Shown here: positions 21,101 through 32,600 of the stretch, piece after piece
How the letters are laid out: every line of letters starts with the position of its first letter
Numbering within the stretch: position 1 is the first letter of the stretch
Assembly: GCA_963969365.1 (NCBI GenBank)
Contig: OZ017748.1
Location: 558,001-622,000, forward strand
Direction: 5' to 3'
Origin: Asterochloris sp. CNOR1
Lineage: Eukaryota; Chlorophyta; Trebouxiophyceae; Trebouxiales; Trebouxiaceae
Length of the DNA: 64,000 nucleotides
Made by a program: the position numbers and the translations under genes
The notes under the pieces: generated by a model
The model's database searches: none
Told to the model about the DNA's origin: nothing
What the model saw: only the letters and a program-made list of their open reading frames with translations

Positions 21101-22993
21101 CCGATTCCCAGACCTTCAGAAGACCGGGCGCATGGAGGTGAGCGGCATGAAAGGCAGAGTCAGGCACTACCAGCGTTGGGGAAGGGCAAAGCTGTGCACC
21201 ATTGGCTTCGGGATGCTGGACACGTGCAGCAGAGTCCAGGGCTAACTTCATGTTGGCTGGACTCAGGCAGCAACCGAGAGCATGCACTGCTTCAGCACAA
21301 TGGCAAGGCAACACATCCAGGGGCCTGTCCCAGCAGGGATGTGGGGAAAGGGAGCAGCAATTCAGGTGAAGAGGTGTACTGCATGGCCCCTGTGGTGCGA
21401 AGGCAGCAAGCTGCGTCTCTAGAGACACGGGACTTCAAACTCGCCCTGAGGCCCCACAGACACTGCGTATCTTATTTTGATGTTTCTGGGTTAGCCTTCC
21501 ACCCTGCTGACATATATATGTGCATAGCGGCTCAAGATCCCAGCAATGAGGTTTGGTCGCACCACCAGCAGCTCCTGTTGCTCAACCCTCAGGCCTCCAG
21601 ACCCATTTCCCCTTCAGGGCCCCTCCCAGAACCGGATTCAAGGCTTTTGCCAGCATCACCAACAGCTCCCTGGCACCTAAAGTCATTGTCACAAGATCCC
21701 ATGCTCAATGACCACGCAAGCGCTTGCGGCAGCATCACCAGCAGCTTCCTATAGGGCTACTTTCACACCCTCTCGTGACCTGAACCCTGCATTTATGTTG
21801 CCAGCATCTCCAGCAGTACCTTGTGGCTCACCTCGTCAGCCTCCCGTGTGCAGGCAGCTCCCATGCCCAGCGAACGCACAGCGCTGGAGCAGCCCTGGCA
21901 GCAGACGGGCGCCGAGCGCAATCAGCAGTTGCTGGTTGCGGGCCTGGGTGTCGCCAATCTGCTGGGCGTCCTCATCCTCAGCGGTATGCTGGCAGACTAT
22001 GGCACCAGGATGGCGCTGGCACGCAGCTCCCTGGGGATTGTGGCTGGCGCCATGCCAGCTCTCCAGGTGAGCACTTTCTGCAACAAGACTTCCAAAACTT
22101 CCTGTCACCCATTGCCAATGCAATGGCAGCACAGGGCGTCACGCAGCACCTGTGCATGCCAGACCTCCTGACGAGCTGTTTGCTGGGCTGTTTGCGACTG
22201 CTGGCAAGCTCCCAGTGTACTCTGGTTGGCGCCAGGCCAGCCCAATTAGGTGAAGAAGTCTTGCAGAGGGCAAGATGCAGCAGAAGTTGCAATGTAGCAG
22301 GGGATCTCTGCCAGTTCAGCCCTCCTGATGGGCTTGATTTGTTGGATGATGGCGGCAGAAGATGGCGGCAGAAGATGCGCAGATCCCTGGAATGTAGTGG
22401 TTGTCATTCAGTGGTTGGCGCCACGCTTGCCTTAGCATGTGGCAAACTTCCCTGCTGCATCCAGCCTGCAAGACTACCTCCACTGATGGGCAAGGCGGCA
22501 GGCATTTGCCAGCCCGCTCACAACCGCCTTCCCCATGTATATTACTTGTGCAGAACATGGGTTCAGCAGGGCACATCTGCATGGAATGTCTTGGCCAGCA
22601 GCTCAAGAAGCAATGCGCAACAAGCCATAGATACTCGATGGTGTGTTTCACTGCGTGCAGGCTTATGCAGCAGCCTTTTTTGCCATCCCAGCCGTACGGT
22701 GGGTGCTGAACAAAAAGCGCAATGTGGAGATTGAGGCCAGAAACACCGCCAGGATGGCATTCGCAAAGGCCCTGCAGAGCCCAGATGGCAGCTTAAGGCA
22801 GAAGCTTGAGAGCGCCTCCCGTGCAGCTCAGCGGCAGGTGATCACAGACAGGGATATTGTTTACAGCTCTGCCAAGGACCTGTCTGATCAGAACACCGAT
22901 GAACTCGACTTTGACAGACGGCTGGCATCATTAGAGCAGCAGCAAGGGTCAGCTCCTTCCAAAACAAAGATGAAAGACTACCTTGAATGGTGA
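18128..22993 (+). CDS. Conserved chloroplast membrane protein, At5g03900-like, 538 aa
   Basis: Exons: 18128-18352, 18501-18674, 19146-19375, 19974-20065, 20262-20395, 20922-21137, 21854-22066, 22661-22993. All phases close. Residues 1-75 are rich in Arg, Ser and His without acidic clusters, as in a chloroplast transit peptide. Residues 76-133 form a small helical, winged-helix-like domain (VTVGDIAGRAGVSISEAEEA). A membrane span follows at about 174-199. After a Gly/Tyr run comes the conserved-looking WFSPADVLWYLDPYYMRRRR, then two more hydrophobic stretches (LLVAGLGVANLLGVLI and around the exon 7/8 join) and a charged C-terminus. The order and length match the plant/cyanobacterial family typified by Arabidopsis At5g03900, annotated loosely as iron-sulfur related; its biochemical role is not established. 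The family name is from memory. It converges on the RING gene, with 134 bp between the stops. Confidence 0.75.
19031..19060 (+). repeat. Exon echo of exon 3 start (At5g03900-like gene)
   Basis: TGCAGGTGTC at 19031 followed by CCATGAGGGCAATCTGCACT resembles the real acceptor and exon start at 19141-19170 (22 of 30 positions the same by eye). A shorter TGCAGGTGTC also occurs near 18902. All lie in intron 2. Confidence 0.5.
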
Positions 22994-23127
22994 CAGAAAT
23001 GCAGCATCATACATGGCAATATTAACTGATCCTCAACTGCTTCAGAGTATACAGCATGTTCAAACAGTCAGCCTGTATTCAAGCCCTCAAAATCTTTTGC
23101 TGTGACCGCTGCTGGATAACACTTTTG

Positions 23128-23836
23128 CTACCCTGCCAGGGTAGAACTGGGAAAATCTTTGTGCTGCCTTGCAGCTACATCACCTGCTGCACCATCAGCT
23201 GCGCCACAGTCTGGGCCAGCATTATTTATTTGTAACTCCACAGACTGCTCAGCTGGGAGATCACATGGAGCCCCTTCCACCGGCCCGGCAGCAGATGCAT
23301 CCTCACTTGAGGCACTGGCTGGCTGAAGAACGGCGGGTGCCTCTAGATCTGAGGCGCCCACGGGCTGAAGCAGTGGGAATCGGCAGAGGGGGCAGGCTGT
23401 CATCCTCTGGGTGCGGCCTTTTATAAGGTTGTCATAACACTCAACACAGGTACCATGCTGGCAGGGGAAGACGCGCCAGCTTGCGTTTGCAGTGATGTCC
23501 TGCAGGAAGGTAGGCAACCACGCTGGGCTGGTGCTGCATGCTGTGCAGCGCTGTGCTCAGAGCATGCTGCATACTCATCGACAAGCACATAGACAGTAAG
23601 ACCGCACGACACCTTCTGGACCTGACAGTCAGCATAAACATGGCCTCGGTGAAGAAGACGAACAAGGCGCCTGTTCTGCCACCAGCCTGCAACTGAACAG
23701 GTGCTCAGATGCTGAGCCCCACCTCGAAGCACACCGGGCACTCCCGGTGCTTGCCCTCATCCTCCTCACTGGGCGCCAATAGCTTGACGGGCTCCAGTTG
23801 CACTCCAGCAGACGATCCAGCATTTGCAGCAAACAT
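23128..23836 (-). CDS. Small C3HC4 RING finger protein, 161 aa (probable E3 ligase)
   Basis: Two exons: 23836-23723 and 23499-23128 (stop). The intron is phase 0 (donor GTGGGG, acceptor CTGCAG). The joined sequence gives a complete RING: C33, C36, C51, H53, C56, C59, C74, C77 (CPVCFEDI ... FPCQHGTCVECY ... CPLC), which is the zinc-binding, E2-recruiting fold of RING ubiquitin ligases. The N-terminus (MFAANAGSSAG) is short and acidic before the RING. The C-terminal half is Ala/Glu/Ser-rich and looks disordered. An upstream in-frame exon cannot be excluded, because the frame remains open to about 23899 without an ATG. The target is unknown. Confidence 0.8.
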
Positions 23837-24649
23837 GGCTGCCTGGGATCCACCCTGCCTGACAGTTCGCTCCCTCGTGTGCAAGCGCACCCTGCACACA
23901 CAAAGCCAACCGTCAACATGGTGCTTCCAAAACTGATGATGTAGGTTAAAGCCCTGCTAAGCTGGTAGCACCTTATACACCTTGCATAGCAAGAGCAGAT
24001 GTAGACTTGCTACAGCCGGATCTGTCCTGTAGAGAGACCAGACGCCCAACAACTCATCAGAGCAGAGGCTCTTCAAGGTCTCTGTGCACGTGCAACGAGG
24101 AGCCCAGCAAGCAGAACGGCTCTCCTGCACTTCCTGCTGTGCATGAGGTATAGGTACAGGCCCATGAGGCATCGCAGGCCATGAGGCACTAGCGTACGCC
24201 CCATAAAGCTGTGAGGCATCAAGACTGACCGCATGAGGCATGACCTCAGGCTAGGTTTCAGGGTGCAAGCGCCCATCACGATGTCATGAGGCATAGGAAC
24301 AGTTTGTATGAGGTCATGAGGCACGGGAGAAAGTCATGTGATTACGGGTCGTGTAAGATCCTGAAGAATCAATGCAGGCCACATGAAGCTATGAGGCAGT
24401 ACCGCAGGCCACAAGAGGCTACAAGCCACATGAGGCCATCACGACACCAGCGCCAGCTGGAAAAGGCATGTGCTATGCGGCAATCCAGAGTGCAAGCGCC
24501 ATCAAATGCAGCAGACTGCTGGTCTGGAGATACGGGTACGAGTTCACCAAGACCGGCACCAAGAGCGAGCTGGAGTGCTTTCAGCACGCAGCAGCTGTGT
24601 TGCTGCTGCAGCTTGCAGATGTAGCATGTTGAGCACTAGGAGGGCCCAC
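23837..24649. other. Intergenic stretch with CATGAGGC array
   Basis: No gene was recognised except possible 3' exons of the - strand membrane protein gene. It contains the array described at 24137-24440. Confidence 0.4.
24137..24440. repeat. Degenerate minisatellite: about nine CATGAGGCAT-like motifs
   Basis: The motif TGAGGC or close variants recur near 24145, 24163, 24180, 24211, 24234, 24287, 24315, 24390 and 24432, often as CATGAGGCAT or CATGAGGCAC. The spacing is irregular (about 16-60 bp). No coding frame explains it. Confidence 0.7.
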
Positions 24650-26467
24650 CTTCTTACGACCACAGCCATCACGCAGCAGACGCTGAAGGTGACCACCACA
24701 ACAAACACCCCTGCCATCAGCGCCGCGCAGTTATGCATCTGCACCAGTTCAGGACGCCGCTCAGACCACCATGCAGTGCAGGTCTTGCCATCAGGGCCCA
24801 TTCAAGGAAACTACTGCGGCCAGTGAGCTGAGCAGGGCCCGCCATCAGGCAGCCTGTACAGGCGGTTGCGGGGCATGCGTGCAGGGTCTCTGCACCAACA
24901 GGGCATGGCATCACAGCCGTGCAATGGGGCACCTGCAGCAGTCCACTGAATACCTCAGAGCAGTGAGCTGCCGGACATGCCCGCAGGAGCCTTTGCTCAG
25001 CACAGGCAGTCCAGGGCATGCCGGCAGGAGCCTGTACAGGCAGTGGAGGGTATGCCGTCAGGGAGCAAGAGCACAGGCAGTCCCGCATCTGTCGTGTAGC
25101 ATGTGCAGCATCATCAGCCAGGTCCAACAAGCCAGCTCCCAGCAAGAGGCTGACACGTGCTCGGCACCATCTGGGGGCTTGCCTCAACTTTGCCCAAAAG
25201 CCCTCTGTGCCGTAGAAGTGAACGCTGTTCCTGCTGAGTGCTGGCTGCCTGGCAGCTGATTTGCCCGCTCTGCCATCCCGCAGCAGCAGGGCTCCCCGCC
25301 CCACCCTTGCCCATAAACAGGATTGCTGTGCTGGCCCACCTGGCAGAAACCCTGCCCATCGCAGCACTGCTCCGCTGTTCCGCAGCAGCAGTCCCCTCCC
25401 GGTGCACAGCAGCACACCCGCGCTGAGAGGGCAGGCGGCAGCGCAGCAGGCGCTGCAGCCTGCAGGCCTATCGGCTGCTGCTGCGACTGCAAATGCCTGC
25501 GCCACTGACTGCTGTGAATGCTGTCCCAGACAGGGGGGGTGCCTCCTGTCTCAGCACCCTTTGGGGCAACCTGCACAGTGCATAGAGGCGAAATTGGCGC
25601 CGATGCACTCAAAAAGCACCATACTTTTGAGGTGCAGCCTGGATGCTGCACTTGCTGGCACTGCAAAAGGCCAGCTTTCGTCGGTGAGCTGAAGATGTGT
25701 CACAACACTGCACATGATTCGACAACATTTCTCCAGTTTGGGAGGTGGTGGGCTTGCCAAGCTAGCTTCAGGTACCATGGTCCTGCCTGGGCACCGTACA
25801 TAGCACATGAGAGATAGTATGCTGTGGCACAGCAAGGCTGACATTACCTGCAACTCCAGGTCCAGGGGCTTGGAACAGTTTGAGGTGACCATTACACGGA
25901 CAAGAGTGTCGGCCTTTGGCAGCTCTGCCCGAGCCTGTACGCTGCAGGCAGTGCTGCTGTGCTCAGCTGCCTCCCTGGGATCTAGGAGCTCCGCAGCCAC
26001 GCTGCAGGCAGAATGATGGGACTTGACTTCACTGAGAGATGACTCAGAGGAACAAGGCATGCCAAGCTGGCCTAGACAGGAAGCCAGCACTACCAGCAAA
26101 GGCTAAGGGCCAAGCACTGTGAGGCATTGGCCACACAGGCACCAAACACAGGTGTTATGGCCACGCAGGCTGGACGCGTGTAGTCTGTTTGAACATAAAG
26201 AGAAGAGTTGAGACTCAGCGGGTGCACAACTTGAAGACCATGACAAACCTGGACTCACCTCAGCTCGTCCATGCAAGCATCCAGGCCTCCCCACTCAGCA
26301 GGCTGCACTGATATGCTGTGCTGCATTGCTGCCCCTGGCAGCCCCACCAGCACAGAGCCGCAGTCCTCCAGGCGAAAGGACACTGAGCTGTGCCCCTGAA
26401 GGCCAGCACCCAGGCCTTGCCGCGCTCCGACACACGCTGAAGCTGCCAACAGCAGCGCAAGCCTCAT
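24650..26467 (-). CDS. Putative secreted or type I membrane protein, cysteine-rich (model incomplete)
   Basis: Exon 1 (26467-26259) starts at ATG with a clear signal peptide, MRLALLLAASACVGA, followed by a domain with LEDCGSVLVGLPG and LDACMDELR; it ends in phase 2 at GTGAGT. A matching phase 2 exon is 26001-25848 (..LVRVMVTSNCSKPLDLELQ, donor GTAATG). Further left, the same strand holds very Cys-rich open stretches around 25380-25560 (CCAPGGDCCCGTAEQCC) and a hydrophobic segment at 24783-24650 (LMAGVFVVVVTFSVCC.. then VVVRR) that would make a single membrane anchor. I could not link the middle exons with certainty, and no family is recognised. It is divergent from POLA1. Confidence 0.4.
24850..25090. 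repeat. Degenerate 50-60 bp tandem repeat
   Basis: Phrases of the type CAGGAGCCT..CAGGCAGT..AGGGCATGCCG recur at least four times across this stretch, within the probable introns of the - strand membrane protein gene. Confidence 0.5.
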
Positions 26468-26656
26468 GTCTGTGCTCCGATCTTCTGTCTGGCCACTGTA
26501 CAAATTATTTGTCACACTTTATGTTTACAGAATTACTGTTATTTTTCCCGGTCTTCCATCACCCAGCACTGATGGCAAGCTGAAATGCAGCAGTGCCGGA
26601 ATGGGCTGAACCTAGACAGATCCGGGTCGTTTTTTATCTAGATCCAGCTTGTCAGC
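26468..26656. promoter_or_regulatory. Short divergent promoter region (membrane protein gene / POLA1)
   Basis: Only 189 bp separate the two start codons, so both genes must be driven from this stretch or from within each other's leaders. It is more A/T-rich than its flanks (TTATTTTTCC, GTTTTTTATC). No TATA box in a standard position was seen. Confidence 0.5.
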
Positions 26657-29600
26657 ATGTCGGAGAGACTTGCCAGGCGTGAAGCATCCAGGCCCAATAG
26701 AGCGAGGGCTAACTTGGCAAAGCTTGCTGAGCTGAAGAGGTCCGGGCGCAAGCAGGTTGATGCCTATGAGATCAAGGAGGAGCAGGCGGTCTATGACCTG
26801 CTGGCTGATGATGAGTACGCAGAGCTGGTCCAGGATCGCAGGGAGAAAGGAGGTCAGCAGCTTGCTGTGTGCAGGCTGAGGGATGGCATGCAATGTGCAG
26901 TGTCAAACGAACAGGTGGCGCCTCCTAACCCAACTCTAGGGTCAGAGAGCAGGCCAGCAACTTGTTGGACAGGCTGATTGGTCGTGTCATGCAGGTCGCA
27001 GCATCCCTGCCTGTCGGGCATTGCAGCCTACATGACACACTTGGCATCTAGGCTGCAGTGACGCATGCACGACGGAGGCCAAAGGACTGCTGTGCAATCA
27101 CATGTGTCATGTCGTGCAGACTGCAGCACACTGCAGGCAGGTCAAGCCTTTGTCTTGCCTGGTCTGGGGCTTGCCTGGTCTGGTGCTGTCTCGCACATCA
27201 CTCTGTACTCTTGTGGGCATGTCAAGCTGAGATTGCTGATTGTTTCAGCCTGATGTGCGAACCGGCTCTGCCCGGCTGGTATCCCAGAGATGATTTCAGT
27301 AGCCGGGCTGCTCACGCTGTAGCCCTGTTACAGGGAGATGTAGAGCAGTACAGCCCTCTGTACCTGGTGGCTGCGGCTGTGATGCATTCTCAGCACGCAA
27401 GCAGGCCAGTCAAGGTTGCACCCAATGCAGCGTAGTACTAGTCTCGTGAGCGCCCGGGGGCTTGGGGATGGGCAACTTCATGGGCGCGCCAAGCGTGGCA
27501 GCAGCTGTTTCCAGCAGGAGCCCACTGGTCAAGCCAGCAAGCTGTGGCTCTCTTGTGCAGGCAACTTCATTGAGGACGATGATGGGGCAGGCTATGGTGA
27601 CATAGGGGAGGAGGACGAGTGGGGATCTCGCGAGGAGGAGGCAGAGGCAGCGCCTGCCCTCGGAGACAAGGAGGCTGTCAGCAAGAAGCGTACAGGGGGG
27701 CGCGATGCCGCGGCAGGTGAGGCTGCAGCGGCAGGTTTGGGCTGTCCAAAGGGTGTGCACGGCGGCCCGGCAATGCTGCAGCAGATAAGGGTGCAGCAGT
27801 CAGCCTGTTCATGCCAGCAGGGTGGCGGGCGCTACAGCAGCATTGCAGGCGACCAGCCTGTGGCCGTGGGAGGCTGTCGGCAAGGAACGCAGCAAGTCGC
27901 GGTGATGCTGCAGCGGGCAGGGCTGTGCAGGCACAGGAGGCAGAGCACAGAAGGCACAAAGCTGAGAGCCGCAATGGCAAAGCGGGCCGCTCAGTGCAAC
28001 AGCAATGGAGTGGAGCGTCTGCATGATGCGGTGCCTGCTGGTTGCGCAGTGCAGGTGGCCATTCACTACACTCCCAGCCGGATGGCCACAGACAGCATGC
28101 ACCTGCAGGTGATCCCCCACCCTGCTGGCTGTAGGCATATAGTTGGCAGGGTAGCCATTGCAGCAGATAGGGTCTGCTTGAGGGGACAGAGTGGTGTGCT
28201 CCAGCCCTCGTCAGCCTGAGGCCGCAGCCCACCTGCCCTGAAGCACTGACCACAGGCTGATGCAACGCGGCACCTCCAAGCATGTGCTGCCCCGTGTTCG
28301 AGAAGCTGCTGTTCGGGATGCTGCACAATTTGCGTGCTGCTGCGCTGCAGCCCCAGCCGGTAAGAAAGCCGCAGCTGAGCCAGACCCCCGCCACCGCCAG
28401 CGCCTGCAGAGCATGTTCAAGAAGGCGCCCAAGGCTGTGGCCGGCAGCGCTGCCACTGACAGCTCCTCAGATGACCTGCTGAAGGACATTCTTGGCGGGC
28501 TGGGGGGTGGCGGGGATGCAGGGCCCCGGTGAGAGATATCAGGGCCCACCTGGACTTGCAGCACTACTGGATCTGGGCCGTCAGGTGGCCTTCTACAGGA
28601 TAGGCTGAGGGGCCTTGCAAGAAGACAGAGTGAGACAAGGAGCACTGTGGCATCTGCATGACACCCTGAGCTAGCGCCAGCTGTGCTGCCAAAGACTTGT
28701 ACAGTACTGTGCTGAAGGGTTGTGGGGCGCATGACAGAAGGCGGAGATGCCGGTATGCACTGGCCATCTGCATGAAGCGCAGTGCTGTGCTGTGACGCAC
28801 TCATGCTGGGCTGGTCTGCAGATTGCGCTGGGTTGAGGCCTCCTGGTTTTCAAGGCTGCTGACCTCTTTGAGCACAGCTCTTCACTGCATTATGTTTGCA
28901 GAACCCGTCAGGAGCAGCAGTGCCTACTATTGTCCTGCGAGAGCCCAGGCCACACACCTGGTGCTGCTGCCAATTAGCCAATAAGTTCTGCTCCTGGAAT
29001 CGGGACTGGCACAGTGTCCTGTCTGATGGCCAAACCCTGTGCAGGGTACCTGCACCCTCCCGTACCCAGCCGGCTGCTGCCAGGCGGCGACCGCATGGGC
29101 CTGAGAGGCTCGCCCATGACGCCCCAGTGCCCACAGCCCGCATTGCCAGGTGTGCTGCTCTTGTAAGGACTGCTTTCGTGAGGATGTCCATGTGCCACAG
29201 TTTGTGGGCTTGAGGCACATATATCGGCTCCAGTCACAGTCCCTGTGCATGTACAAGCAGATGTGGTGCTTCGAAACATTGCATTGATGCTCTAGACAGC
29301 TCAAATGGACAGCGCTCTCTCCAATGTCTGGTGTCGGCAGATGCTCACTGCTAGCAAGACCCTGCAGGGGGCATCATGTGCGTAATCTTGTGCAGGCCCA
29401 AGGCAATGTCTGTGGGGCTCAGGCCCACGCCAAGGGCAGTGCAGCCTGAAGTGGGCAGACAATTCAAGAAGGCAGAGCCAGAGGAGCCTCAGCAGATGGA
29501 GGAAGGTGAGCACTCGCACACGTGGGCAGTGTTAGGGTAGTTGCTGAAGCCCTGCTGGCTGCGCGCTCCCATGCGTGCCCTACAAGGATCCTTGCGCAGG

Positions 29601-32600
29601 GCTCAGCAAGCATTGCCCAGTGGGAGGCGCAACAGTCTCAGTTCATGAGGTGGGATCAGCTGCCTGATGCTGGTGTGTGCCCTGTCGCGGAGGAGCCAAA
29701 TGGGTGCTGCAGACAGCTTGGGGGCTGTAGCAGCCTGCTAAAGGGGATACTGCAGCTGCAGGGCATGTCAGGTGCGCTTGGATGCCTGCTGCCAGGTGCT
29801 TGACGTCTGCGGACCCTCGCGTCGCATTGCTGCCCTGTGCAGTGGGCTTGCCTGCAGTAAGCTTGAGCAGGGGCCAGCCAAGCGCTGCACTTGACATCGT
29901 GGTGCAGAGTGACGAGTTCGCTTGCTGGCACACCTCCCTGCAATGGCGTGATGGTGTCTGCTGAACCAGGCTGGCCCTGCGGTCCACAAACAAAGGACAT
30001 GGCAGCTCCAACTTGTTGGGCAGGGCAGCATCATGGTGCCCCTGCAGATGATGACGACCCCGTAGGCCACGACGACTGGGAGCCTCCTGAAGATGACGCA
30101 CAGCCTGGTGCGCCTAAGCCAGAGGGCAGCACAGGGGACCAGCCAGCAGATGGCAGGGGGCAAGCAGAGATGCAGGACCCAGCTGCAGGGGCTGCTGTGG
30201 AGCAGGAGGCAGTGGCAGCAGAGCCCTCGGCAGTGGCCACGCTGAGGCAGGCAGAGGTGAGCTGCAGTGGCGCCTGGCCTGGCCTTTCTGCTGTCGTCTT
30301 GCCTGGTATGCCGAAGTTGTCTTGCCAAATGTGCCTAGGGCTGTGCGCACCATCTGGAAATGCTGCCCAGCACCAGGTCTGTGCATGCAGCACCTGACCC
30401 TTGAGGCATGACCAGGTTCAGCAGACTACTGTGGCCCCACAGTCATGCAGCTGGTGTGGCTCACTTCAAGTTGGGCCAGCCGGCTGCTGCTCTGCAGCGA
30501 CATTCCACCACACCTGTCCTGGTACATGTTTGCATGGCACGCCTGTTGTGTGCACATACTGTCTACAAGGGCTGCTCGTCAAGCAGCACATACTCCCCAT
30601 GCAACTGTGCTGTCCAGCAGGCTGCAGTGGCGGCTTCATGCCGCTGACGCGAATGCAATGCCATTTGGGCCAGAAAGGTGCAGCTCCACAGCAGCCTCAC
30701 CAGTCCACAGCCGGCCCAGGTTCCTCTGCAGTGTGTGGAAGCAGGTTGATGCTCTGCAGGGCCGCCCTGACAGCAGCACGCCCGCCGCTGCCAAGGCCAA
30801 GCCGGAAGGGCTGTCATCCTGGCAGACACCTGCTCCTGTCTTCCCCGATGCGCCCACCCCCGCCACGGCTGCCCCAGCATCAGGGTGGCAGGACATCTAT
30901 GCTGGTGCTGCAGGCAAGTCTGAAGCCCTTATTGCGCCCTGGCCTGGCTGCACACCGTGGTCATGGTGCTGCAGGAAGGCCTGAAGCCCTCGTTGCACCC
31001 TGGCTTGGCAGCACATCAAGACTCCTGCACTCAGATGCTGGGGCCTGCATCATCTGTCTGCATTTTGAAATACGCAAAACATCATGGAGGTGGAGGTGCT
31101 GCATCCCGCAGCTCCTGTCTGCACCTGGACATGCCAGCACACCGTGGGTCATGTGCTTGAGGTGCTGGAGCCTGTCTGCACCTTGACTTAGCAGCACACC
31201 ATAGTTGTGAGTTGCTGTAGCCCAAGAGTTGCCAGCATAGCCCTGATCCTTCTGCACAAAACACTGGTTCCTGGATCTCCTGTCTGTAAGCCTTGACTAG
31301 TTATCACATTGTGCAGCTTTGGCTCAAATCCAAGTGGGCCCACCCGCTTGTCAGGGACCAATCCACGTCATTTGTGCTGTGCCGATCAGCTGCATTTATG
31401 TCCTCTGGATGTTATATGGGCTAAACACACGCTGGCTGCCTGCAGATGAGGACCTAGAGATGCTGGAGAGCCAGCCAGCAAGCCGCACTCTTGCTGACCA
31501 GGCTAAGGCCTCTGTTCTGCTGGCCTGCAGGCAGAAACTCTAGAAAGGGGGCAGGTGACACTCTCGCACGGAGCTTGAACAGCAGTGACTCAGCTTGCTG
31601 TGCTCCAAGTGGCCTGCAGATGAGGATGCAGAGATGGAGGCTGCAGAGGAGCCCGCCAGTGAGTGGAAGGATGATGGCACCCTGCCGCTGGATGGTCAGG
31701 AGCAGCTGCCCTTCTTCTTCATTGATGCACATGAGGAGCATGGCAATCCAGGAGTGGTGTACCTGTTTGGCAAGGTGCAGCTGTGTACTGCATCGGCATG
31801 CGCACATGCTGCTGCGCGGTGATGGTGCAGACCTGCACAGCATTGAAAGCTGCTTCCATATCAGCAGGTGCTTCCACATCAGCCGGCGCTTCCACTGTGG
31901 CCTGAAAGCATGCAACTCTTAAGGAGGTTACACCTATGCACACCATGTCATGTGCACACATTGTGCACAAGAGGGTTTGACGACCTCAGGACTGCTGCTG
32001 AAGAGCCCTGCATGGTGGCCTAGATGCCACAATGCCTGAAAGTTAGCGACTTGCCACAGCACACCTGTGCAGCCCAGGGCCTTGCATGGAGGACGAGATT
32101 CCAGCATGTCTGGAGCTCAACACCTTGCCACAGCATGTCGTGTACAGCAAAGTAAAGCGCAATGCCTTTAGACAAGCACTTGGCAGGACGTAGCACTGCT
32201 GACTTGCAGCACTGCTTTTCCGCACCCAGACCATTGTGTACAGCTGCAGCTGGTGCTCTCAAGCCTTGACAGAATGCCCTTGTGTGAGGCACTTGAACCT
32301 GCACACCTGCCAGCTGCGTTGCATCTGATTCAACCAAAATCGGACAAAAGCAGTAGAGAGGGTTGCACGTCTGCAGGTGCAGCAAGAAGGCAGCCAGCTG
32401 TCATGCTACAGGCTGTGCAATGTCGGTAGTTGTGCTCAGGCCAAGCGCTTTCGAAGCTGTTATGGAAGTGATGCTGCATGCCTGTCATCTGCACCCCGGC
32501 ATGTGCAGCACATGAGCAGCCAGCTGTCAAGTGGCACAACCTGGCAGGGATCTGCAGCACGGCAGGCTTGCTGAGCTGTGGTGCAGGACCGTATGCAGCT

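Noticed and set aside
20475-21428. 317-codon open frame on the - strand
   Set aside because: It runs antisense through exons and introns of the At5g03900-like gene, whose + strand exons are in phase and conserved; it is a compositional shadow.
24650-26467. Idea that the - strand membrane protein is the gamete fusogen HAP2/GCS1
   Set aside because: VRVMVTSNCS, the Cys pairs and the terminal hydrophobic segment are faintly reminiscent, but the diagnostic HAP2 core motif was not found and the exon chain is incomplete.
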